Positions 1 to 5,472 of a stretch of DNA of 5,472 nucleotides are shown piece after piece (positions within the stretch are counted from its first letter, which is position 1; every line of letters begins with the position of its first letter). The position numbers and the translations under genes were made by a program. Below the pieces are notes generated by a model that did not search any database, had not been told where the DNA came from, and worked only from the letters and a program-made list of their open reading frames with translations. The stretch comes from Candidatus Zixiibacteriota bacterium. GTDB taxonomy: Bacteria; Zixibacteria; MSB-5A5; GN15; FEB-12. The stretch covers positions 1 through 5,472 of the forward strand of contig JACZYS010000170.1 in assembly GCA_022570975.1 (NCBI GenBank), read 5' to 3'.

Positions 1-276
1 AGAAAGAGTGTTCTCGCTACTCCAGGTGACGTTGTCTGAACTGTATTTCCAGTAAATATTGGCGTCATTTCGTTCATAGAAAAGATAGAAGTTCGTACCA
101 TCATAATGAGTGAGGTACTGCGCGCTTCCAAAAAATCCAACAGGAACGTTTGAGGCAACCAAGGTTTGCGCTTCGGCGGAATTCGCAAATACCGAAAGAC
201 CCAAGGAGAGGAACAGAGTACCGAGGGCCTTCGCCAACGCCATCCGGATTGTGCTATGTGATCTATGTCGTTCCAT
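1..276 (-). CDS. Secreted protein with signal peptide and probable BNR/Asp-box beta-propeller start (3' end outside window)
   Basis: The first 92 codons of a gene running off the left edge are visible, open throughout. I chose the ATG at 276-274 because AGGAG lies at 287-283, six bases upstream. Residues 1-36 form a signal peptide: a basic/polar n-region (MERHRSHSTIR), a hydrophobic core around residues 17-31 and the site AEA|Q, so the mature protein starts at Gln37. The mature part has the rhythm of a sialidase/BNR-type propeller blade: 'YDGTNFYLFYE' followed by 'YWKYSSDNVTWS'. The latter resembles an Asp-box (S-x-D-x-G-x-T-W) but is one residue short and lacks the Gly. The product is therefore exported and may bind or process glycans, but no catalytic residues are within view. 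It overlaps the preceding gene's stop by 14 nt, so translational coupling is plausible. The gene is certain to be coding; the fold is a moderate guess. Confidence 0.85.
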   Translation of the reverse strand, partial: MERHRSHSTIRMALAKALGTLFLSLGLSVFANSAEAQTLVASNVPVGFFGSAQYLTHYDGTNFYLFYERNDANIYWKYSSDNVTWSSENTLS

Positions 277-703
277 CGTTCGCTCCTAAGGATTGGTTCG
301 CAGCGAGTCTGCCCGTATTTTCTGTGCCATTTGAGGTCTTAGAATCAGCCGCTCGAAACAAGCCTGGTGAACGGTCTATATCGAAATATTCAAATACCAG
401 ACTGTCATTTACATATCCTGATTGACGATGAGTAATATATATTTCTGCGCTAACTAGAGGTGCTCCTGGGTATAACGTATTATCAAAATCAAATGTCCAG
501 GTCTCTCCATTTTGGCCTAGAGTGTTTGAGGAAACTGAGGCTTCCGATCCGTCAGCGACCCCGTGACTGTTTGTTTCTGATGTAATAGCAACAGTTGAAG
601 CTGAACCATTTATGTAAATTGATTCTATAACTTGTGCACTAGTGCCTGCGGCAAATGCAAGCATCAGGGGCATCAGAAATAATATTTTATAATAACATTT
701 CAA
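263..703 (-). CDS. Small secreted protein of unknown function
   Basis: I do not recognise this family. The gene encodes 146 residues from a TTG start at 703-701, chosen because GAGGAG (716-711) sits seven bases upstream; no ATG is suitably placed, since the first in-frame one falls inside the signal-peptide core. Residues 1-23 form a signal peptide (MKCYYK, then a hydrophobic stretch rich in L, F and M, then TSA|Q), giving mature Gln24. Residues 24 to about 110 look beta-rich, with alternating hydrophobics ('ETWTFDFDNTLYPGAPLVSAEIYI', discontinuously), like a small jelly-roll or Ig-type fold. The last 30 residues are polar and low in hydrophobics (Asn, Thr, Gly, Ala). It has no YPNPFNP/FlgD-like sorting domain, unlike its upstream neighbour. 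It starts 16 nt after the 909-residue gene ends and its TAG stop (265-263) overlaps the next gene by 14 nt. It could be a complete small protein or a C-terminally shortened version of a larger one. Confidence 0.75.
   Translation of the reverse strand: MKCYYKILFLMPLMLAFAAGTSAQVIESIYINGSASTVAITSETNSHGVADGSEASVSSNTLGQNGETWTFDFDNTLYPGAPLVSAEIYITHRQSGYVNDSLVFEYFDIDRSPGLFRAADSKTSNGTENTGRLAANQSLGANDGTT
283..287 (-). promoter_or_regulatory. Ribosome binding site (AGGAG) of the Asp-box-like protein gene
   Basis: On the minus strand AGGAG is followed by the six bases CGAACG and then ATG at 276. It lies inside the coding end of the upstream small secreted protein and fixes the start of the left-edge gene, whose frame differs from that of the upstream gene. 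Confidence 0.75.
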
Positions 704-710
704 GTCAATT

Positions 711-716
711 CTCCTC
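711..716 (-). promoter_or_regulatory. Ribosome binding site (GAGGAG) deciding a TTG start
   Basis: GAGGAG lies in the 16-nt gap after the TGA at 722-720 and is followed by the seven bases AATTGAC and then TTG at 703. An upstream TTG at 718-716 also exists in frame, but it overlaps this ribosome site, so it cannot be the start the site serves. Confidence 0.7.
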
Positions 717-737
717 AAATCATTTCAAAAGAAGCAT
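717..737. repeat. Near-identical 21-bp direct repeat at sorting-domain gene end (copy 1)
   Basis: These bases match 3467-3487 at 20 of 21 positions. Both copies cover the last codons of a sorting domain (encoding M-L-L-L-K), the TGA stop and the next few bases. Codon choice and the bases after the stop are conserved as well as the amino acids, consistent with duplication of the whole gene end. Confidence 0.6.
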
Positions 738-3449
738 CTTCTTTGATTTCATTTCTGAATTAATCATTAATCTGTACAGGTAAATACCTGTAGCTACTTT
801 TGACCCTTTATCTGTCGTTGCGTCCCATTCCACCCTGTAACTACCCGGACGCATATCAATATCGACCAAAGAGGTGACATGCTGTCCAAGGACGTTATAA
901 ATATCCAAATTCACGTGTTTTGCCACTGCTCCATCGCTAAACATTCCGATGAAGAATTCTATAGTTGTCAGTGGGTTAAACGGGTTAGGATAATTTTGCT
1001 TAAGCGTGAATGACTCAGGTAGGGGATTACTCAATCCATCTACAATTACCGAAACGGAATTGCTTGTTGACAACAATGCTCTGCTTATTTTAATCTTTGC
1101 ACTGTTATCTGCGTTTATCTGAGTTATGGCGTTTACCGGAATTGAAAGTAGTTCTGCATTTCCGGCAGCTATAAGAACATCTTTCCGGAAAGGATTGGTG
1201 AAGTTCATCAGAACTATTAGTTTCCCCTGATTGTCATCTTTATAAGTCAGGCTCAGCTGGTCAGCATCAATTCCCAGAACCGGTTTACCCAAATAAACTG
1301 CCGATGGATCATAAAGTATTTCTATTTCAACACCAGCGATATCTGTTGGCAGCTCTGAGTTGACTTTTATATCATCTGATTCTCCGGCGAGCAAATTTGA
1401 ATAGCTGAGTTGAATGGTGGCCATTTCATTAAAAACCGGTTGACCCTGAACCGGTGAAAGAGGAATGCCGTATATGAGATTAACCACTGCTACAAGGTCA
1501 AACACGTTTATGGTGCCGTTAACAATTACGTCCCCGGCATCATGCTGTCTTACGGAGAAAGAATAATTGCCGATAATTTGGGCAACCAGAGAAACTAAAT
1601 CAGCCACGTCAATTCTTTTATCTAAGTTTACATCTCCAAGACGGTCAACTTCAATTGTTCCACTATCAGTAGCCATTTCCAGAGAAGGAAATTCCGGGTT
1701 AGGGCTAATGGACTCTCTTCCATTTTCAATATATACCGGGTAGTCGCCAATAGGCGCTGTTGAATCTACTGAAAATACGGCATATAAAACAGCTGTCGAG
1801 TTGCCGGTTATAACCGGTTCATTGGACAGGCCAAAAGAAACTATTTTTGCTGTTCCGGGGGTTTGTCCCAGATTATCATATACTACGAACTCCGGTGTTC
1901 TGTCCGTGACAACAATTGAATCCATATGGAAATACTGGTAGTCCCAGCTTATATCAAACTCTATACCATAAACAGTTTGCGAGGATACCAGATCAATTGG
2001 CAGAAAGATTTCTTTTTTCCCCGGTAATCCGCCCACCGGTTTTTGGCCGGGTGAGGAAGTTGTGAAAAGCCTGTCCTGCAAAATTGCCGTGACAGAAATT
2101 GAAACCGAAGCCTGGGTGCTTCCCCCTTGACCGTCGTCAGCTGTAAAGGTAATAGTAAATACGCCTTCCTGGGAGACATCCGGAGTCCAACTGAAAGTGC
2201 TGCTGACTGTTCCGGTACCTATTTGAGAATTGAATGTGGCGTTGCTGGGAAGAGGCTGATTAACTGATAACGTTATAACATCGCCATCTGAATCTGTGGC
2301 GGTAACATTGAAACTTAGAGACTGGCCCTGTTCGACAGTGAAATTTGAGCCAACTGTTATAAACGGATTATTGTTTCCGCCACCGCCGCCACCATCTGAG
2401 GTAACTACTATTTTACTGGTTACTTTGGCTGAATCAAATTCGTTATACGCTGTAAGAACATATGAGTATGTTCCGGTCGATGCGGGGGCTGTCACAAAAA
2501 CAAATCCAGTTAATAAGATACTGTTTTTACTTGTATTTGGTCCGGTAATTTTTAATGAATCGGCATTTGTAATCACCCAGCTCAAAGCAAAAGATGCATT
2601 CACAGCAACCGTGTCAGCACTTGGGAGGAATTCTTCAATTGTTGGAGGTGGTGCATTGTTGGAGGTGACAGTTCCAGCCTGCATTGTAGGGAAAATTGGA
2701 ACTTCAGAGAAAGTTGAGTCGTTGTTCGTATCAAACCCGGAGAATCTGGACGCAGAATATTCTGAACGTCTGCAGTTGGCGCAGAAGAACTCATCCGGCG
2801 ATATCAAGATACATTCGTTTCCTTCCTGGAAAGTAAGACTGGCGGACTGTCCATCTGGCATTGTGCTATCAATTATAAAGCCAAGCCTGAAAACAACTCC
2901 GTTTCCGGCCACAATAGGCTCAATTCCATCGCAGACCTGAACAATTTCGCCGTCGATAACTTCAAAAGAGCACTCCGGAATATAGAAAAAAGTCGCAACC
3001 ACTGCGCCATCGTCAATTGACACAAAGGAGTTTCTGACCGTAAAAATAGATATTTCTGAAGAAGACTTGGCATTAACTTTATCCTGCACATCCTGAAATC
3101 TTGGCGCCATCCGAAAAGAATAAAATGTGTCTTCAGGAAATGAAGGGTCCACGGTATCAATTAGCGGTTTCAAATAAGTTGTGTCCCACTTTATGAGTAT
3201 ATTAAAAGCAGACATATTCTCGAAGTTGGATATAGAAACTGGAACGAAAACCGTGTCTCCTGGTATCCCCTGTACATTCACAATAGTTATAAAATCAATT
3301 GTCGATTCAGAAACTTCTGAACATTGCACATAGTCATTACTACCAATCTGGGCGTATGTTAATGTTCCACTAAAACAGACGAACATCGTCATTATAAGAA
3401 AGGCCTTTCTCAACCTCATTAATATTTTCCGCATCAGCTCATTTTTCAA
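720..3449 (-). CDS. Large modular surface protein: cohesin-like, Ig/cadherin-like and dockerin modules with T9SS type A sorting domain
   Basis: A complete gene of about 909 residues. The TTG at 3449 is preferred because GGAG (3460-3457) lies seven bases upstream, matching the next gene's start; an ATG at 3473 that overlaps the previous stop (ATGA) would give 917 residues. Domains numbered from TTG: signal peptide 1-33 ending TYA|Q; cohesin-like 50-263 holding five of the protein's six extracytoplasmic Cys (160, 173, 213, 223, 226; the other is 43); Ig-like 268-350; Gly6-Asn3 linker near 353-361; cadherin-like 362-454 with 'DSDGD' and 'FTADDGQGG'; cohesin-like 458-602; dockerin 605-661; third cohesin-like 675-803; FlgD-like T9SS C-terminal domain 810-909 with YPNPFNP (820-826), 'IYNVLGQ' and a KKMLLLK end. 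The first dockerin loop has ligands D606, N608, D610, D614, D617; the second (D640, N644, N648, D651) is degenerate. The protein is presumably exported by Sec and then sorted by T9SS. It is likely a scaffold or adhesin; no catalytic domain is seen. Confidence 0.93.
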   Translation of the reverse strand: MKNELMRKILMRLRKAFLIMTMFVCFSGTLTYAQIGSNDYVQCSEVSESTIDFITIVNVQGIPGDTVFVPVSISNFENMSAFNILIKWDTTYLKPLIDTVDPSFPEDTFYSFRMAPRFQDVQDKVNAKSSSEISIFTVRNSFVSIDDGAVVATFFYIPECSFEVIDGEIVQVCDGIEPIVAGNGVVFRLGFIIDSTMPDGQSASLTFQEGNECILISPDEFFCANCRRSEYSASRFSGFDTNNDSTFSEVPIFPTMQAGTVTSNNAPPPTIEEFLPSADTVAVNASFALSWVITNADSLKITGPNTSKNSILLTGFVFVTAPASTGTYSYVLTAYNEFDSAKVTSKIVVTSDGGGGGGNNNPFITVGSNFTVEQGQSLSFNVTATDSDGDVITLSVNQPLPSNATFNSQIGTGTVSSTFSWTPDVSQEGVFTITFTADDGQGGSTQASVSISVTAILQDRLFTTSSPGQKPVGGLPGKKEIFLPIDLVSSQTVYGIEFDISWDYQYFHMDSIVVTDRTPEFVVYDNLGQTPGTAKIVSFGLSNEPVITGNSTAVLYAVFSVDSTAPIGDYPVYIENGRESISPNPEFPSLEMATDSGTIEVDRLGDVNLDKRIDVADLVSLVAQIIGNYSFSVRQHDAGDVIVNGTINVFDLVAVVNLIYGIPLSPVQGQPVFNEMATIQLSYSNLLAGESDDIKVNSELPTDIAGVEIEILYDPSAVYLGKPVLGIDADQLSLTYKDDNQGKLIVLMNFTNPFRKDVLIAAGNAELLSIPVNAITQINADNSAKIKISRALLSTSNSVSVIVDGLSNPLPESFTLKQNYPNPFNPLTTIEFFIGMFSDGAVAKHVNLDIYNVLGQHVTSLVDIDMRPGSYRVEWDATTDKGSKVATGIYLYRLMINSEMKSKKMLLLK

Positions 3450-3456
3450 ATCTTTT

Positions 3457-3460
3457 CTCC
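3457..3460 (-). promoter_or_regulatory. Ribosome binding site (GGAG) deciding a TTG start
   Basis: GGAG is followed by the seven bases AAAAGAT and then TTG at 3449-3447. The same GGAG-seven-bases-TTG arrangement precedes the small secreted protein gene. The competing ATG at 3473 has no purine-rich site upstream and would rely on coupling through the ATGA overlap; the ATGs at 3434 and 3419 lack well-spaced sites. Confidence 0.6.
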
Positions 3461-3466
3461 AATAAG

Positions 3467-3487
3467 AAATCATTTCAAAAGCAGCAT
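3467..3487. repeat. Near-identical 21-bp direct repeat at sorting-domain gene end (copy 2)
   Basis: This is the partner of 717-737, in the same orientation. It encodes the final M-L-L-L-K of the detached sorting domain and its TGA, and here it also contains the ATGA overlap with the possible ATG start of the following gene. The single difference is at 732 versus 3482. Confidence 0.6.
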
Positions 3488-3760
3488 TTTTCTTGTTAGC
3501 GATTCTTTTCCGGCAGATAAGCGGTAAAAATAGACGCCAGATGCAACTTGTCGATTTTCATTGTCTGTTCCATCCCAGCGGACAGCATGTCTGCCGGATG
3601 AAACCTGTTCATTTATGAGCAATTTTACTTCCTGACCTAAGACATTAAAGATTGATAGCTTTACAGCCTTATCTTTATCTAAATCGAAAGAGATATTTGT
3701 TTCCGGATTAAATGGATTTGGATAATTCTGATACAGCGCAAATGATAATGGCAGAGCCTC
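3470..3760 (-). pseudogene. Detached T9SS type A sorting domain (C-terminal end of the interrupted upstream gene)
   Basis: Directly after the TAA at 3763-3761, and in the same frame, 96 sense codons encode a complete FlgD-like/T9SS C-terminal domain ending at TGA 3472-3470. It shows 'LPLSFALYQNYPNPFNPET', then 'LSIFNVLGQEV', 'SSGRHAVRWDGTD', 'VASGVYFYRLSAGKES' and the terminal RKMLLLK. These match the sorting domain of the neighbouring paralogue block by block. It has no start codon with a ribosome site and no signal peptide, so it is not an independent gene but the end of the gene at 3761-5472. No further stops or frameshifts have accumulated. Readthrough of the TAA, a recent nonsense mutation and a sequencing or assembly error are all possible; sequence alone cannot separate them. 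Confidence 0.85.
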
Positions 3761-5472
3761 TTATTTATCATTTATTTCAGCTATAACCAAAGAGCCAAAC
3801 GAAGTGGCAAATTCACTTCTTTCAAAATCGAACCATTCTGATGTTTCAATCTCAATAAACGGATGCCTCCCGACAGGCATCGTTTCTCCATCGTAGGAAA
3901 ATTGTAGAATGTTCAGATTTGATTTATCTTTTCCATGCATGAGTTCAATATTGTTGAACAAATTTGTCACCTTGTAATCGGCATTCTCTTTATCAAAGAT
4001 AAGTGACAAGTAAATGCCTCCGATTTCAAAATCAGTATCATAATAAAGCAGTACCGAGTGTTCTTTTTCTTCAAAGAAAACATATGCTTTTGGGTCTGAC
4101 ATGGTTTCAAGCTTCCCGGACTGACCGCCGTTTAACATAACGTTTATCAAAGCTACCAAATCGGCCACGGAAGCAACAATGTTGTCATCGTTAATGTCAG
4201 AGTTGGCCATCTGCATTGTGTTCAATGGGAAATCAACCGGGTTCATGAAGAATCCGGCAAAATATATAGCATCACCTATTTCATAAGAAATTCCGTTTAG
4301 ATTTATATCCCCCCGGACAATATCATTCAATGATATTATTTCAACATATCCCTGCTGATAAACAACGGCGTCTGTGGCAACGAGAGTGCCGGTAGAATCC
4401 TGCAGGCTGTTTTCGTTTGTACTTGAATCGAAAACAAATGTCAATGGAGAGAAGTTTCCGCCGACTGATATTACGTCCAAAATCTTAAATTGAATATTTG
4501 CCAACAATCCGGATCCCACGGACAGAGTCTGGCTTGAACTGCTTGTACTTACAATTCCCCCAATTCTCAGATTTCCCGCCATTCCATCGGCATTGTTGGT
4601 GTAGGTGAAATACTCAAAATCAGAAGTTCTGCTCACTGTATTAGTTACATCCAGTAAAGTCAGGTCAAATTGATCATATTTGATCAGCAGGCTAAAGGCA
4701 GTAATAGGAAGCTTATTTACCAAATTCAGACCTACATTAATAATGCCATTAGGAAATGCTGATACGGTATCAAATGAAAGGGTGTAAATATCAACCGGAA
4801 AGACTTTGATATTGGTTTTAGCCGTATCTTTTAAACCGTGAGGGTCAGAAGCAATCAAGCTGATAAAAAATTGTCCCGTATCAACAACCGAAGCAGTCCA
4901 GAGAAATTGTGCGTTGTTGTTGTCAATTTGAGTTAATTCAAACGGCAGTCCACTGAATTCCCAGGTAATTTTTTCAAGATCCGGTTCATTGACATATGCT
5001 TTTAATACTAAAGTTTCGCCGGCATTAATACTAACTGTTGCCTCAGTACTGATTTCCGGTTTTCTATTAGTGTTAACAACAGTGATTTCTATAACGATAG
5101 AATCTGACAGCTCACCATCTGAAGTAACAAATGCAACCGTAATAGGAGGACCATCAGAAGACTCATCACCAAGGTACGGAGGAACCCAACGGAACAATCC
5201 GCTGCCGTCACCGTTATCTTCGAAAACTGCCGATTCCGGTTTTTGGACACAGACAATAATAACATTATCTGAGTTTTGGTCAGACACGTTAACTGCGATT
5301 TTTAGAGTGTCACCCTCCTGGACCAATTGTGACGGAATGTCAGCAAAGTTGGGGGCGACATTTGAAGCATCTACATAAACTTGTCCGGCCACAAACTGGG
5401 GATATATTATTGTGGAAGAAAAATCAGCCTGAGCAAAAATCAATTCTCCCCCGGGAGGATAAAAAAGAGTAT
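3761..5472 (-). CDS. Modular surface protein, paralogue of the next gene; 5' end outside window and cut by an in-frame TAA before its sorting domain
   Basis: The frame is open from the right edge (first full codon 5470-5468) to a TAA at 3763-3761, 569 codons. Numbering from the edge: residues 1-30 resemble the tail of a cohesin-like module ('FVAGQVYVDAS', comparable to 'MQAGTVTSNNA' in the paralogue); cadherin/Ig-like 39-133 ('EDNGDGSGLFRW', 'SDGELSDS'); a second Ig-like 137-226; cohesin-like 226-380; dockerin-like 387-449; a second cohesin-like 459-566. The dockerin has two loops with Asp and Asn at ligand positions (D388, N390, N392, D400; D425, N427, D429, D437), each one residue longer than the canonical 12. 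The signal peptide must lie outside the window. A T9SS sorting domain follows the stop in the same frame (3760-3473), so as written the product would lack its surface-sorting signal. Otherwise the same scaffold or adhesin role is likely as for the paralogue. A TTG at 5443 is not the start, because the frame is open upstream and what follows is not a signal peptide. Confidence 0.88.
   Translation of the reverse strand, partial: TLFYPPGGELIFAQADFSSTIIYPQFVAGQVYVDASNVAPNFADIPSQLVQEGDTLKIAVNVSDQNSDNVIIVCVQKPESAVFEDNGDGSGLFRWVPPYLGDESSDGPPITVAFVTSDGELSDSIVIEITVVNTNRKPEISTEATVSINAGETLVLKAYVNEPDLEKITWEFSGLPFELTQIDNNNAQFLWTASVVDTGQFFISLIASDPHGLKDTAKTNIKVFPVDIYTLSFDTVSAFPNGIINVGLNLVNKLPITAFSLLIKYDQFDLTLLDVTNTVSRTSDFEYFTYTNNADGMAGNLRIGGIVSTSSSSQTLSVGSGLLANIQFKILDVISVGGNFSPLTFVFDSSTNENSLQDSTGTLVATDAVVYQQGYVEIISLNDIVRGDINLNGISYEIGDAIYFAGFFMNPVDFPLNTMQMANSDINDDNIVASVADLVALINVMLNGGQSGKLETMSDPKAYVFFEEKEHSVLLYYDTDFEIGGIYLSLIFDKENADYKVTNLFNNIELMHGKDKSNLNILQFSYDGETMPVGRHPFIEIETSEWFDFERSEFATSFGSLVIAEINDK

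Noticed and set aside
150..425. Plus-strand open frame of 91 codons across the overlap of the last two genes
   Set aside because: It is antisense to two minus-strand genes that each have a signal peptide and a ribosome site. Its own translation looks random and Pro/Arg-rich.
701..722. Promoter or terminator in the gap between the 909-residue gene and the small secreted protein gene
   Set aside because: The 16-nt gap holds only a ribosome site. No hairpin with a T-run is visible, and there is no room for a promoter without overlapping coding sequence.
2374..2400. GC-rich CCACCGCCG-type run as a microsatellite or phase-variation tract
   Set aside because: It encodes a short Gly/Asn linker between the Ig-like and cadherin-like modules. 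The codons are mixed and the run is too short to suggest slippage control.
2296..2940. Plus-strand open frame of 214 codons
   Set aside because: It lies antisense within the well-supported 909-residue modular protein. It has no ribosome site, no signal peptide and no recognisable domain, so it is a shadow of the minus-strand coding frame.
2873..3160. Alternative minus-strand frame (also 2600-2794 and 1961-2179)
   Set aside because: These are out-of-frame readings of the same strand inside the 909-residue protein, whose frame is continuous with recognisable domains. They have no independent starts.
3470..3760. The detached sorting domain as a separate small gene
   Set aside because: It has no start codon with a ribosome site before the YPNPFNP motif and no signal peptide, and it is exactly in frame with the upstream gene. 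It is the cut-off end of that gene.
4989..5378. Plus-strand open frame of 129 codons
   Set aside because: It is antisense to the Ig/cadherin-like part of the interrupted gene, with no ribosome site or domain; the minus-strand frame has clear modular content.
5441..5455. GGGGGAG followed by TTG at 5443 as a gene start
   Set aside because: Only two bases separate the purine run from TTG, the frame stays open to the window edge, and the following residues (LIFAQADFSS) do not form a signal peptide. The stretch fits the tail of a cohesin-like module.

Overview
The window is a tightly packed run of secreted-protein genes, all read on the minus strand (right to left). The organism looks like a member of the FCB group, the superphylum around Bacteroidetes and related candidate phyla. 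Three things support this. Two genes encode the 'YPNPFNP ... VLGQ ... SG.Y.Y.L ... KKMLLLK' C-terminal domain that marks type IX secretion (T9SS) cargo. The signal peptides cleave before Gln. Cohesin-like, cadherin/Ig-like and dockerin-like modules are strung together in single large proteins. The 'GDINLNG..YEI.D' dockerin variant in the right-hand gene recalls proteins of candidate phylum Zixibacteria or its neighbours; that placement is an inference from memory, not a database result.

Layout in transcription order. (1) 5472 to 3470: the 3' part of a large modular protein gene whose 5' end lies outside the window. Its reading frame is cut by one TAA at 3761-3763. The sorting domain (3470-3760) follows in the same frame and is otherwise intact. 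(2) 3449 to 720: a complete, roughly 909-residue modular protein with signal peptide, cohesin-like, Ig-like, cadherin-like, cohesin-like, dockerin, cohesin-like and T9SS sorting domain. It is a paralogue of gene 1 with nearly the same domain order. (3) 703 to 263: a small secreted protein of unknown function (146 residues) with a signal peptide and no sorting domain. (4) 276 to 1: the 5' end of another secreted protein, with signal peptide and the start of what looks like a BNR/Asp-box beta-propeller, running off the left edge.

Junctions are operon-like. The gene 1 stop overlaps an ATG of gene 2 as ATGA, gene 2 and gene 3 are 16 nt apart, and genes 3 and 4 overlap by 14 nt. No promoter, terminator, RNA gene, IS element or CRISPR array is visible. 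The proteins are probably co-expressed cell-surface or extracellular proteins. The cohesin and dockerin modules suggest protein-protein assembly and the Ig/cadherin-like modules suggest adhesion or spacing. No catalytic domain is visible in genes 1 and 2.

The observation most worth following is the lone in-frame stop that separates the body of gene 1 from a well-preserved sorting domain. It could be a recent nonsense mutation, a sequence error, or a readthrough switch between released and surface-sorted forms.
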